Assembly (NCBI GenBank): GCA_040544425.1
Contig: JBEONO010000025.1
Coordinates: 1-42,518 of the forward strand
Origin: Solimicrobium sp040544425
GTDB taxonomy: Bacteria; Pseudomonadota; Gammaproteobacteria; Burkholderiales; Burkholderiaceae_D
DNA: 42,518 bases
Direction of reading: 5' to 3'
Below, one piece after another: positions 33,282 to 42,403 of the stretch (its first letter is position 1; every line of letters begins with the position of its first letter). Under the pieces are notes generated by a model. That model was not told the origin of the DNA, did not search any database, and saw nothing but the letters and a program-made list of their open reading frames with translations. The position numbers were made by a program, and so were the translations under genes.

Positions 33282-33767
33282 ATGACCCTGCGCATCCTCG
33301 CCACCGGCGGCACTTTTGATAAACATTATGACGAAATCGCGGGCAAGCTGACCTTTGCCGACAGCCATTTGCCCGCGATTATTTCCCGCGCCAGAATCAC
33401 CTTGCCAACGCAACTGGAAATTGTCGCAATGCTGGATTCGCTCGACATGCAGGATGCAGATCGCAATAACGTTCTGAGCGCCTGCCAACGCGCCAGCGAA
33501 GCGGCCATCGTCATCATCCATGGAACCGACACGATGCGCGAAACGGCGCACGTGCTGGGTAACGCAAATCTGGCCAAAACGATTGTTTTGACCGGTGCCA
33601 TGATCCCCTTTGAAATTGCCAATTCCGATGCCTTATTTAATTTGGGATTTGCCTGCGGGATCGCACAGACCTTGCCGCATGGCGTGTATATCGCCATGAA
33701 TGGTCAGATCTTCAATTGGGACAATGTGAAAAAAAATCGCAGTGCCGGTGTGTTCATGCCGGAGTAA
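33282..33767 (+). CDS. Single-domain asparaginase-like protein
   Basis: A 161-residue protein equal to the N-terminal domain of bacterial L-asparaginase. The first catalytic threonine motif is 'ATGGTFDKHYD' (about 7-17) and the second is 'VIIHGTDTMRETAHVL' (about 77-92), followed by 'KTIVLTGAMIPF'. Asparaginases of about 330 residues need the C-terminal domain to form the active intimate dimer; it is absent here and the frame ends cleanly. Stand-alone proteins of this size occur in related bacteria, so it is probably not a broken gene. Substrate unproved. Confidence 0.78.
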   Translation: MTLRILATGGTFDKHYDEIAGKLTFADSHLPAIISRARITLPTQLEIVAMLDSLDMQDADRNNVLSACQRASEAAIVIIHGTDTMRETAHVLGNANLAKTIVLTGAMIPFEIANSDALFNLGFACGIAQTLPHGVYIAMNGQIFNWDNVKKNRSAGVFMPE

Positions 33768-33776
33768 AGGTCACCC

Positions 33777-34097
33777 ATGTACAGCGCGACATTTATCTTC
33801 AAGAAGAAAATGTTCGATGAAGCTTTTCACAAGCTTGATCAATCCATCGCCGAATTTGCCAGACAGACCACCGATTACATCGGTGAAGAAACCCGGGAAA
33901 ATTCCGTCACCGGCTGCGTGTCCAATACCTACTATTGGAAATCCATGGATGGCTTGCAGGAGCTGATGCAACATCCAAAACATCTGGAAGCCAAAGCCAA
34001 TCAAGGCAAATGGCTGGATGGTTATCAGGTAGTGATCTCGCAGGTGCTGCGCGTTTATGGTGATGGTCAAATCGCGCACCCTGCCGCGCAAAGCTAA
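33777..34097 (+). CDS. Antibiotic-biosynthesis-monooxygenase-like (dimeric alpha-beta barrel) protein
   Basis: A 106-residue protein. The pattern 'VSNTYYWKSMDGLQELMQHP' with 'HLEAKANQGKWLDGYQVVIS' and a final 'VLRVYGDG' matches the ABM/dimeric alpha-beta-barrel fold, whose members degrade haem or act as small monooxygenases. It begins nine bases after the asparaginase-like stop and closes the four-gene PerM-cysteine-cluster-asparaginase-ABM operon. Specific function unknown. Confidence 0.65.
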   Translation: MYSATFIFKKKMFDEAFHKLDQSIAEFARQTTDYIGEETRENSVTGCVSNTYYWKSMDGLQELMQHPKHLEAKANQGKWLDGYQVVISQVLRVYGDGQIAHPAAQS

Positions 34098-34214
34098 ACC
34101 TGTTTTTTCCTTCTACGTAAACTTACTGATATACCTCGAATTTTTAGCACCCTAGAATGCGGGTCCTCTGGTGGCTTCAACACGTCCTTCATTCAGCCAC
34201 TTCCTGCCATCAAT

Positions 34215-34925
34215 ATGCTTTTAAATTCCTGGAATGCGGTTCATAAAATGACTGAGGCAATGCACAGCGAATTGAATGACTATGTTGAACGTATTTCCAC
34301 TGCGCTGGCGCAACACCGGACACACAGTTTTTCGAGTCAACGGGAAGTACAACTTTATTTGCAGAAAACAAAAAAAGAAATCCTGCAGGCATTGCATAAA
34401 AGCGGTGCCATGTTGGTCGAAGGCCTAAGAATCCTCGAAGACAGGAAATCCAGCCATGTCGAACGCGTTGTATCCGGATACGCTGCCAAATTACTTAAAC
34501 ATCTGGATTCTTCAAAAAAACTGACTGCCATAATCGAAGACATCCTGCAAGACGAGCGATCAGTATTGTGTTTTAACGAGGTCGTCAATTCCTTTTATGA
34601 ATGCGGTGACTTCCATCAAGAGCTTTGCGTCATCATCGTGTTTATGACACTGTTCCCATTCAATCCGCAGCCCCATATCAGCCTCGGTGTGCTCACGTGG
34701 CGCAGGGATGGCATTGACACAGCTGAACATTATTACGACAGCGTCGTGGATGCCATCAATAATCCGGCATTGGATTACTATGCCGCCGAATGTTTTTACA
34801 AAAACGGCAAGCGGGGCAGAGCCAAAGATATTCTTAACCGAGCGCTCAGCACGGTGGAAAAATCACCTGAAATTTATGGTGACAAAATGATGCGTGATTT
34901 GCGCGGATTATTTGCAAAGGTCTGA
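34215..34925 (+). CDS. SycD/LcrH-like tetratricopeptide protein (putative type III secretion class II chaperone)
   Basis: A 236-residue protein. Residues 1-110 are helical, polar and not recognised. Residues about 115-215 resemble the three-TPR body of SycD/LcrH chaperones: 'VVNSFYECGDFHQEL', 'PHISLGVLTWRRDGIDTAEH' and 'YYAAECFYKNGKRGRAKDIL', with the family's 'AAEC' at 190-193. The chaperones hold hydrophobic translocators or effectors before secretion, and the next gene encodes a hydrophobic-segment protein. The N-terminal 110 residues are extra to the usual roughly 165-residue family. Starts at 34248 and 34260 are possible because no strong ribosome-binding site marks 34215. No secretion apparatus genes are in the window. 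Confidence 0.6.
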   Translation: MLLNSWNAVHKMTEAMHSELNDYVERISTALAQHRTHSFSSQREVQLYLQKTKKEILQALHKSGAMLVEGLRILEDRKSSHVERVVSGYAAKLLKHLDSSKKLTAIIEDILQDERSVLCFNEVVNSFYECGDFHQELCVIIVFMTLFPFNPQPHISLGVLTWRRDGIDTAEHYYDSVVDAINNPALDYYAAECFYKNGKRGRAKDILNRALSTVEKSPEIYGDKMMRDLRGLFAKV

Positions 34926-35089
34926 ATGGAATCGCGTACTCAATTCAAACCACTGGATAGATAGCGCTATGCTCGCCGGATCAAATTCAAGTAGCGCTGA
35001 AAGACTTTTTATCCAGCCAATTTTTCCAACCACCGTACTGTAAAAATTTTGAAAAACAGAATCATATTTAAATTTAAGGAACTTAAACG
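34926..35089. promoter_or_regulatory. Spacer with ribosome-binding site before the double-hydrophobic protein gene
   Basis: This 164-base AT-rich spacer has no gene. It ends with AAGGA at 35076-35080, nine bases before the ATG at 35090. A promoter is possible given the length, but no consensus boxes stand out. Confidence 0.4.
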
Positions 35090-35770
35090 ATGGATAACCT
35101 GAGCTTTTCAAAAGAACCGTCAACACGGTCAATTACACAAGACTACCCAAATCAATATTTGGAAAAGGACGAATCAGGTCCATCAAACCCAAACCGCTGT
35201 TGTAGCTGGAAAGGATTTTGGAGGCCATGTCTTACGATCGTTGCAGGAGTTGGCCTGATCGCCCTTGCCACGATAGACGTAGCCCTTATTGCATTCGTCG
35301 GATTTATTTCGGCAGGTGCAGCATTGGTTTTGGGAGCACCGGTAACGATTGCGGCTGGGAACGTGGCGATCGGCCTATACGCGGCAGGCGGTACATTGAT
35401 CGGACTAGGCATAACTGATTTAATGCTTGGGTGTTTTCGCAGCGGATCTGATGGTTCCGGAACTCAAAGTAGTCAGGGACAGGACAGAAGGACGTCAATC
35501 GAAACAACTGACCCAACAGTGGAAAGGTTAGCTGACAGTGGATTTTCCAAGGAAACAGGTTCGAATAAACAGACAGCGTCGCTCCCGCAAACTCAAAGTG
35601 ACGATAACCTGCCCCGGTCAGAATCTGCTCTGGACTTTGAAGAACGTGGCAGGAGTGCAAATAGTGGCACCAGCACACCTTCGGCCTTCATTGCAAGCCA
35701 ACCGTTTCAAGTACCACCGCCATTTCTGTCGGAAGCAAATAAGAGCATGAAAGGCTTAGAGAGTAACTGA
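35090..35770 (+). CDS. Double-hydrophobic-segment protein with polar tails (possible secreted membrane-inserting effector)
   Basis: A 226-residue protein of unknown family. The N-terminus (1-45) is polar, contains a Cys-Cys pair, and ends with 'WKGFWRPC'. Residues about 47-116 are one long Gly/Ala/Val/Ile-rich region that reads as two hydrophobic hairpin helices (about 47-83 and 88-114), the second ending 'LGITDLMLGCF'. The C-terminus (117-226) is Ser/Gln/Thr-rich and probably disordered. This plan recalls bilobed-hydrophobic inclusion-membrane proteins and type III translocators. No signal peptide is seen. The neighbour is a SycD-like gene. Function is inference only. Confidence 0.65.
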   Translation: MDNLSFSKEPSTRSITQDYPNQYLEKDESGPSNPNRCCSWKGFWRPCLTIVAGVGLIALATIDVALIAFVGFISAGAALVLGAPVTIAAGNVAIGLYAAGGTLIGLGITDLMLGCFRSGSDGSGTQSSQGQDRRTSIETTDPTVERLADSGFSKETGSNKQTASLPQTQSDDNLPRSESALDFEERGRSANSGTSTPSAFIASQPFQVPPPFLSEANKSMKGLESN

Positions 35771-35806
35771 CGCGTTTGGTTAATACTCCCCGGATGATCA
35801 ATCATC

Positions 35807-35833
35807 AAAAAACGGGCAGCAGCCCGTTTTTTT
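35807..35833. terminator. Bidirectional rho-independent terminator
   Basis: A stem of 11 bp (35807-35817 with 35822-35832) with an AGCA loop, A-rich before and T-rich after. It lies between the double-hydrophobic gene (plus) and the end of the oxidoreductase gene (minus), serving both. Confidence 0.9.
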
Positions 35834-35846
35834 GGATTAAACCAGC

Positions 35847-38800
35847 CTAAGCTACGTGCTTATTTTTCTCACCATTAAACCCAGCCAACAAACCCTGTTC
35901 CTTGGCCTGCGCCAATGTCAGATGCCGTTCTTTCACGTGGCCATAGCCGCGAATTTCTTCGGGAATGCTGGCAATCGCCACCGCCTGTTTCAGATTGTCC
36001 TTGCTCAGTTGCCCCAACAGCCTGATGATCGTGTCCCGATATTCAATCGGCAAGGCACGTTCCATTTTACGTTCGGAACTGTATCCAAAAATATCGAAAG
36101 GCGTACCACGTAAAGATTTCAAACCCGCCAGCACTTTAAAGGCGCTCATCATCCAGGGACCAAATTTTTGTTTGACCAGATGACCTTTAGCATCACGTTT
36201 AGCCAGCAGCGGTGGTGCCAGGTGGAAGTTGATTTTGTAATCGCCTTCAAACATGGCAGCAATCTTCTTTTCAAAATCTCCACTGCTATGCAGACGCGCG
36301 ACTTCGTATTCGTCTTTGTATGCCATCAATTTAAATAAATATTTGGCGACCGCTTCGGTCAATCTGGTGCTGGACTGATCAACCCGACTTTCAACCGCCT
36401 TCACCTGCGCGACAAAATCCCCATACTGTTTTGCGTAAGCCGCATTCTGGTAGTCAGTTAAAAACTGCACCCGTTTGGCAATGATGGAATCGAGACTCGC
36501 TGCGCGCTTGAATTCGATCACCGTTGCCGGTGTTGCGATCTTCTGTACTGCTGGCAAATCAAACGCAGCCTTGCGGCCCCAGTCAAACGCGGACTTGTTG
36601 AATGCGATTGACACACCGTTGAGTTCGATTGCGCGCAGGATGGAAGATTCTGCTAATGGCACCCACCCGCGTTGCCACGCATAACCCAACATAAACATAT
36701 TGGTCGCGATATTGTCACCCATCAGTGCCGTGGCGATATCGCCCGCAGCGATCAGTGCCACGCGGTCTGCGCCGCAGGCATGGCGGATGGCGTCTTCCGC
36801 GCTCATCTCCGGAAATTGCCAATCCGGATTTTTCACAAATGCTGCGGTCGGAGTTGTGGTGGTGTTGATCGCAGCGTAAGTGCGTCCTTCACCCATGCGT
36901 GACAAGGCATCGCGGCCGGCAGTGACGATTACATCGCAACCGATAACCAGATCAGCCGCGCCAGTCCCGACCCGGGTTGAATGCAGATCAGCATCGTGAT
37001 CGGCAATGCGCACGTGCGACAGAACCGGTCCGCCTTTTTGTGCCAAACCGCTCATATCCAAAACCGAGCTGGCTTTGCCTTCGAGGTGTGCGGCAACGGC
37101 CAGAATTTGACCGACGGTCACCACCCCGGTTCCGCCAACGCCGGTGACAATAATGCCGAACGGCTCAGCGGTCGAGGGCATCTGCGGCGTCGGCAATTGC
37201 ATCGCGGTGCTGGCCACCTCAACTTTTTTCGGTTTCTTCAGCGAGCCGCCTTCGACCGTCACAAAGCTCGGGCAGAACCCGTTCACACAAGAAAAGTCCT
37301 TGTTACAGGACGACTGATTGATCTGACGCTTACGCCCGAATTCAGTTTCCAGTGGTTCTATCGACAGACAATTCGATTGCACACCGCAATCGCCACAACC
37401 TTCACACACCGCTTCATTAATCACGGCGCGCACTGCCGGATCCGGGTATTGATTCTTTTTCCGGCGCCGGCGCTTTTCGCTGGCGCAGGTTTGATCGTAG
37501 ATCATTGCCGACACGCCGGCCACTTCGCGCAGTTCGCGTTGCACCGCATCCAGTTCGCTGCGATGACGGACCGTGACACCTTCGGCCCAGGCATAATCTT
37601 CCGGATATTTATCTGGCTCGTCAGTGACGACGATAATCGGCCTGACGCCTTCCGCGGCGATCTGGCGCGAGATCATGCCCGGGTCAATGGGCCCGTCAAC
37701 AACCTGACCACCAGTCATGGCTACGGCATCGTTATACAGAATCTTGTAAGTGATGTTCACCTTGCCAGCGACTGCAGCACGGATCGCCAGCAGACCGGAG
37801 TGGTAATAAGTGCCATCGCCCAAATTGGCGAACACGTGTTTTTCTGTGGTGAACGGCGCCTGCCCGACCCAACTGACACCTTCTGCACCCATGTGGCTGT
37901 AGTTGCTGGTTTCTCTGTCCATCCAGATCACCATGTAGTGACAGCCGATACCGGCCAGGGCGCGGCTGCCGTCCGGCAAACGAGTGGAGGTATTGTGCGG
38001 ACAGCCTGAGCAAAAATGCGGCACGCGGTCTTTGTTGGGATCTGGTTTCGCCGCGGCCGACAGCAAGGCTTCTTTGGCTTCCAGAAAGGCGATGCGCTCG
38101 GCGACTTTTTCGGCGACCGGATGTCCTGAAAAATAAGTGGAAATGCGCGAGGCAATGGCTCGGGCGATTTGCGCCGGACTCAATTCATAGGTAGCGGGCA
38201 GCAGCCAGTCGCCGTGCCCGGCGCCATCCAGATCGTTCCATTCGCCGGTATTGTCGAACTTGCCGACTACCCGCGGACGGACATTGTCTTCCCAGCCGTA
38301 CAGCTGTTCCTTGACCTGGTACTCCAGAATCTGGCGCTTTTCTTCAACCACCAGAATTTCTTCCAGGCCAGTTGCAAAATTACGCACGCCTTGCGATTCG
38401 AGCGGCCAGATCATGCCGATTTTGTACAGGCGCAATCCGATAGCGCGGGCGACCTGTTCATCAATCCCCAAATCGGCCAAGGCTTGACGGGTATCCAGGT
38501 ACGATTTACCGGCGGTGATGATACCGATTCTGGCGTGCGGACTGTCCCAGATAATTTTGTTCAGTTGATTGGCACGTGCATACGCCAGCGCCGCATACCA
38601 TTTGTAATGATTCATGCGCGTCTCTTGCGCCAGGATCGCATCGCCCTGACGGATATTCAAACCGTCCGCTGGCAGTGCCAGATCGGTAGGAATGACCGGT
38701 TGCACGCGCTCCGGATCAATCTCGACAATCGCACCGGATTCAACGATATCGGTTACGCATTTCATGGCCACCCACAGACCGGTGTAACGACTCATCGCAA

Positions 38801-39392
38801 AGCCGTGCAATCCATAGTCAAGATATTCCTGCACCGACGAAGGATACAAAACGGGGATGCCACAGGCATTGAGAATATGTTCGCTTTGATGCGCAGTGGT
38901 GGAAGATTTGGCAGCATGATCGTCACCAGCCAATACCAACACCCCGCCATGTTTCGAAGTACCGGCCATATTGGCGTGCTTGAAGACATCGCCGCAACGA
39001 TCGACGCCCGGCCCTTTGCCGTACCAGATTGAAAACACACCGTCATATTTCGCGCCGGGGAATAAATTCACCTGCTGCGTACCCCAGACTGTGGTCGCTG
39101 CCAGATCTTCATTCATCCCTGGATGAAATTTGACATGCTCGGCTTCCAGATATTTTTTGGCTTTTTCTGCCGTCATGTCGACAGCACCCAGAGGCGAACC
39201 ACGATAGCCGGTGATATAACCGGCGGTATTCAAACCCGCTTTCACGTCGCTTTGATGCTGCAGCATCGCCAGACGTATGAAGGCCTGCGTGCCGGTCATA
39301 AAGGCGCGGCCGCGCGGTAAGGTGTATTTGTCTTCGAGGGAAATCGTATTGAGTGGCGATTCAGAAGCTGCGGGTTTACTGGTGTCTGTCAT
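35847..39392 (-). CDS. Indolepyruvate ferredoxin oxidoreductase, fused alpha-beta type
   Basis: A 1181-residue thiamine-diphosphate enzyme that oxidatively decarboxylates aryl-pyruvates or related 2-oxoacids to acyl-CoA with ferredoxin as acceptor. The N-terminal pyrimidine-binding region begins 'LEDKYTLPRGRAFMTGTQAF'. The 'HFCSGCPHNTS' Cys pair is near 460, and the ThDP-binding 'NLGDGTYYHSG' follows. A ferredoxin-like cluster region starts near 665 ('CEGCGDCG') and ends with 'CVNGFCPSF'. The gamma-type domain 'GVGGTGVVTVGQILAVAAHL' lies near 750. The C-terminal part includes 'EIRGYGHVKERHL'. The single-chain form is typical of betaproteobacteria. It is monocistronic with its own upstream gap. 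Confidence 0.93.
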   Translation of the reverse strand: MTDTSKPAASESPLNTISLEDKYTLPRGRAFMTGTQAFIRLAMLQHQSDVKAGLNTAGYITGYRGSPLGAVDMTAEKAKKYLEAEHVKFHPGMNEDLAATTVWGTQQVNLFPGAKYDGVFSIWYGKGPGVDRCGDVFKHANMAGTSKHGGVLVLAGDDHAAKSSTTAHQSEHILNACGIPVLYPSSVQEYLDYGLHGFAMSRYTGLWVAMKCVTDIVESGAIVEIDPERVQPVIPTDLALPADGLNIRQGDAILAQETRMNHYKWYAALAYARANQLNKIIWDSPHARIGIITAGKSYLDTRQALADLGIDEQVARAIGLRLYKIGMIWPLESQGVRNFATGLEEILVVEEKRQILEYQVKEQLYGWEDNVRPRVVGKFDNTGEWNDLDGAGHGDWLLPATYELSPAQIARAIASRISTYFSGHPVAEKVAERIAFLEAKEALLSAAAKPDPNKDRVPHFCSGCPHNTSTRLPDGSRALAGIGCHYMVIWMDRETSNYSHMGAEGVSWVGQAPFTTEKHVFANLGDGTYYHSGLLAIRAAVAGKVNITYKILYNDAVAMTGGQVVDGPIDPGMISRQIAAEGVRPIIVVTDEPDKYPEDYAWAEGVTVRHRSELDAVQRELREVAGVSAMIYDQTCASEKRRRRKKNQYPDPAVRAVINEAVCEGCGDCGVQSNCLSIEPLETEFGRKRQINQSSCNKDFSCVNGFCPSFVTVEGGSLKKPKKVEVASTAMQLPTPQMPSTAEPFGIIVTGVGGTGVVTVGQILAVAAHLEGKASSVLDMSGLAQKGGPVLSHVRIADHDADLHSTRVGTGAADLVIGCDVIVTAGRDALSRMGEGRTYAAINTTTTPTAAFVKNPDWQFPEMSAEDAIRHACGADRVALIAAGDIATALMGDNIATNMFMLGYAWQRGWVPLAESSILRAIELNGVSIAFNKSAFDWGRKAAFDLPAVQKIATPATVIEFKRAASLDSIIAKRVQFLTDYQNAAYAKQYGDFVAQVKAVESRVDQSSTRLTEAVAKYLFKLMAYKDEYEVARLHSSGDFEKKIAAMFEGDYKINFHLAPPLLAKRDAKGHLVKQKFGPWMMSAFKVLAGLKSLRGTPFDIFGYSSERKMERALPIEYRDTIIRLLGQLSKDNLKQAVAIASIPEEIRGYGHVKERHLTLAQAKEQGLLAGFNGEKNKHVA

Positions 39393-39603
39393 GGTGTCTC
39401 CGTGGCATGCCTGGTTGTGAATAAGCTGCGGATCAGGCGCCTGTTCGCGACTGGGTAGTCGTTTCAGGCGTTCTATTAAAGGTCCGTTTCTGATGCCTCG
39501 TGAGCACCAAAATTCGGCACATTAGCACGGCATCCGACGCGACTCCATGCACACACTTTAATATTCTTACCGGTACAGTTGGGGAAAGTGTTGCGGCTGG
39601 AAA
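39393..39603. other. Intergenic region between lldD and the oxidoreductase gene
   Basis: About 211 bases with GGAGA ahead of the oxidoreductase ATG. It should hold that gene's promoter on the minus strand. No clear terminator for lldD is seen. Confidence 0.4.
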
Positions 39604-40746
39604 TTATTCCTTGTTGATCAAAATCTGCTTGTCAACTTTCTTGATATCAGTGTGACCACAAAAAGCCATCGTCAGGTCGAGTTCGTTACGGATGATTTCC
39701 AGACATTTGGTAACCCCGGCCTGCCCCATTGCACCGAGCCCGTACAAGAACGGACGTCCGATGTACACGCCCCTGGCACCCAGCGCCAGCGCCTTCAGCA
39801 CGTCTTGCCCGGAACGAATGCCGCCATCCATATGCACTTCAATATTTGACCCGACCGCATCCACAATCGCTGGCAATGCCCGGATGCTGGACGGCGCGCC
39901 ATCCAACTGACGCCCACCGTGATTCGACACGATCAAGGCATCTGCACCGCTCTCTACGGCCAGGCGCGCGTCTTCCGGATCCATGATGCCCTTGATAATC
40001 AGCTTGCCGCCCCAGCGCTGCTTGATCCATTCAATATCCTTCCAGGACAGCGACAGGTCAAATTGCTGTTGCGTCCAGAGCGACAGCGAAGACAGGTTCG
40101 AGACCGTACTGGTGTGACCCATGATATTGCCAAAAGTATGCCGTCTGGTTCCGAGCATACCGAGACACCAGCCTGGCTTGGTCATCATGTTCAGGATGCT
40201 GGACGCGGTCAACTTGGGTGGAACCGACAGTCCATTGATCAGATCTTTATGACGCTGCCCGAGCACCTGCAAATCCAGCGTCAATACCAGGGCCGAGCAT
40301 CTGGCAGCTTTGGCCCGATCAATCAGCCGATAAATATATTCACGATCACGCATCACATAAATCTGAAACCAGAATGGTTTGGTGGTGTGCGCAGCGACAT
40401 CTTCAATCGAACAGATACTCATGGTCGATAACGTAAACGGCACGCCAAATTTCTCCGCGGCCTGCGCGGCCAAGATCTCGCCATCAGCACACTGCATGCC
40501 GGCAGACCCGGTCGGTGCCAGCGCCACGGGCATCGACACCGGTTCACCGATCATGGTGCTGTGCAGGCTGCGGTTTTCCAGATTCACCGCAACACGCTGC
40601 CGAAAGTAGTAGTCGGAAAAATCCGAGCTATTGGCCCGGTAAGTGGATTCGGTCCACGAACCGGAATCGGCATAGTCGTAAAACATCCTGGGTACGCGTC
40701 GCTTGGCCAGGCGACGCAAATCTTCGATGGTAGTGATCGTTGTCAT
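39604..40746 (-). CDS. lldD: L-lactate dehydrogenase, FMN-dependent (quinone-linked)
   Basis: Oxidises L-lactate to pyruvate, passing electrons to quinone at the inner membrane. The 380-residue protein is a (beta/alpha)8 flavoenzyme of the 2-hydroxyacid oxidase family. Conserved parts are 'RVPRMFYDYADSGSWTE' near the N-terminus, 'MPVALAPTGSAGMQCADGE', the catalytic 'IVSNHGGRQLDGAPSS' (His about 274) and the FMN-phosphate-binding 'DGGIRSGQDVLKALALGARG'. It lies seven bases after lldP on the same strand. A related (S)-mandelate-type enzyme is less likely given the permease. Confidence 0.92.
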   Translation of the reverse strand: MTTITTIEDLRRLAKRRVPRMFYDYADSGSWTESTYRANSSDFSDYYFRQRVAVNLENRSLHSTMIGEPVSMPVALAPTGSAGMQCADGEILAAQAAEKFGVPFTLSTMSICSIEDVAAHTTKPFWFQIYVMRDREYIYRLIDRAKAARCSALVLTLDLQVLGQRHKDLINGLSVPPKLTASSILNMMTKPGWCLGMLGTRRHTFGNIMGHTSTVSNLSSLSLWTQQQFDLSLSWKDIEWIKQRWGGKLIIKGIMDPEDARLAVESGADALIVSNHGGRQLDGAPSSIRALPAIVDAVGSNIEVHMDGGIRSGQDVLKALALGARGVYIGRPFLYGLGAMGQAGVTKCLEIIRNELDLTMAFCGHTDIKKVDKQILINKE

Positions 40747-40753
40747 GGCAGTC

Positions 40754-42403
40754 TCAATACACCATCAGCGTAAATGGATAAACATAGGCCTGCAGTGTCA
40801 CCACGATGCCGACCAGGCAGGCCAGCGCAATCGAATGGACAAACACATAGCGCAAAATTTCACCTTCGTGGCCAAACCATTTTGTCGCAGTCGCCGCAAC
40901 CACAATCGACTGAGCATCAACCATTTTCCCCATGACACCGCCGGATGAATTGGCCGAGGCCATCAGAATCGGGTTCAGTCCCAACTGTTGTGCCGAGGTT
41001 TTTTGCAGACCGCCGAACAAGACGTTTGAGGCAGTATCCGATCCGGTCAACGCGACGCCGAGCCAACCGAGCAAGGTACCAAAAAATGGATACAGCACGC
41101 CGGTGTGAGCAAACGCCAGACCCAGCGTCGAATCCAGACCCGAATAGCGGGTGATATACCCGAGCGACAGCATGGTGGCAATGGTCAGCAATGAAAATTT
41201 CAGCAGCTTGATGGTGTCCCAGTAGACCTTGAACAGGTCAAGAATTTTGTAGCCCATGAGCAGCCCGGACACCACGCAGGCGATCAGAATTCCCGAGCCA
41301 GTTGCGGACAGCCAGTTCAAATTATACAAAGCCGCTTCTGCGGTTGGCTTGCTGACGATCGGCGGCATTTTCTGTACGAGTTTGTGCAAGGCTGGCCACT
41401 CAAACTTGAATATCGAAATCCCATCCAGATATTTTTTCCATTCCGGCACACCCCAGATAAACACGATGACCGACAGAATCAGCCATGGCAACCAGGCCTG
41501 AATGATTTGACTGCGCGTGTAATTGTGGACTTCCTGTTTGACTTCAACCTGGCTGGCGCCGGTAAACTTACCGGCTGGATTGGTCCAGATGACTGTTGGC
41601 TTCCAGATTTTTAAAAACAGCGTCAGGCACGCCATCGACGAAATCGCTGCGCCGACATCAACCAGCCACGGTCCGTGGAAATTCGAAATCAGATACTGCG
41701 GCACGGCAAACGCCACGGCTGCGACCAGAATCGCCGGCCAGATTTCGCGCATCCCCTTGAAACCGCAAAATGCGCAGATCAGCCAGAACGGAACAATCAG
41801 GGAAAACAGCGGCAACTGCCGACCCACCATGCCGGACAGCTGCAGCATATCGAGGCCCGTGACGCCAGCCAGCGCAATGATCGGCGTGCCGAGCGCACCG
41901 AAGGCTACCGGCGCGGTATTGGCAATCAAGGACAGGCCAGATGCAGCCAGTGGCGCAAACCCCAGTCCGATCAACAACGCTCCAGTGACCGCAACCGGTG
42001 TACCGAAACCGCCTGCGCCCTCAAAGAAGGCTCCAAATGAAAACGCCACCAGCAATAACTGCAGGCGGCGATCGGTGGTGACGGTGGTTATGCTGCCCTG
42101 CAAAATTTTGAAGTAGCCCTTGCGCTCGGTGAGCTGGTATAAAAAAATCACATTCAGCACGATCCAGCCTATGGGCAGCAAGCCATTCGCTGCCCCCAGA
42201 AAGGCCGCGGCAACTGCAGTTTGTGGCGGCATCGCGTACAGAAATATCGCAACAATTAACGCCGACAGCAAACCCATTAATGCAGCGTAATGGGCGCGGA
42301 CATGAAAAAATGCCAGCGACATCAACATGACGACGACCGGCAAGGCTGCGGCTAAAGTTGAAAGCCAGGGGTTATTGAAGGGATCATAGACTTGGTTCCA
42401 CAT
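40754..42403 (-). CDS. lldP: L-lactate permease
   Basis: An inner-membrane lactate:proton symporter of 549 residues. The start at 42403 is chosen because an AGGAG lies just upstream and the product then begins with the family's 'MWNQVYDPFNNPWLSTLAAA'; the frame is open farther to 42508 without homology. About 12-14 helices are apparent. 'FFEGAGGFGTPVAVTGALLI' and 'GALGTPIIALAGVTGLDMLQ' are the typical LctP segments, and 'NSSGGVMGKMVDAQSIVVAA' is near the C-terminus. With lldD it forms a lactate uptake and oxidation operon; no lldR regulator is in the window. Confidence 0.94.
   Translation of the reverse strand: MWNQVYDPFNNPWLSTLAAALPVVVMLMSLAFFHVRAHYAALMGLLSALIVAIFLYAMPPQTAVAAAFLGAANGLLPIGWIVLNVIFLYQLTERKGYFKILQGSITTVTTDRRLQLLLVAFSFGAFFEGAGGFGTPVAVTGALLIGLGFAPLAASGLSLIANTAPVAFGALGTPIIALAGVTGLDMLQLSGMVGRQLPLFSLIVPFWLICAFCGFKGMREIWPAILVAAVAFAVPQYLISNFHGPWLVDVGAAISSMACLTLFLKIWKPTVIWTNPAGKFTGASQVEVKQEVHNYTRSQIIQAWLPWLILSVIVFIWGVPEWKKYLDGISIFKFEWPALHKLVQKMPPIVSKPTAEAALYNLNWLSATGSGILIACVVSGLLMGYKILDLFKVYWDTIKLLKFSLLTIATMLSLGYITRYSGLDSTLGLAFAHTGVLYPFFGTLLGWLGVALTGSDTASNVLFGGLQKTSAQQLGLNPILMASANSSGGVMGKMVDAQSIVVAATATKWFGHEGEILRYVFVHSIALACLVGIVVTLQAYVYPFTLMVY

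Noticed and set aside
36981..38009. Long plus-strand open frame of 342 residues
   Set aside because: It lies entirely opposite the oxidoreductase gene, its product has no recognisable domain, and such antisense frames are usual opposite GC-biased coding sequence.
38169..39032. Second long plus-strand frame of 287 residues
   Set aside because: Also antisense to the same gene, with no motif or ribosome-binding site.
41523..42116. Plus-strand frame of 197 residues inside the lactate permease
   Set aside because: Antisense shadow of a conserved membrane protein gene; rich in Pro, Ala and Ser as expected for a reverse frame.
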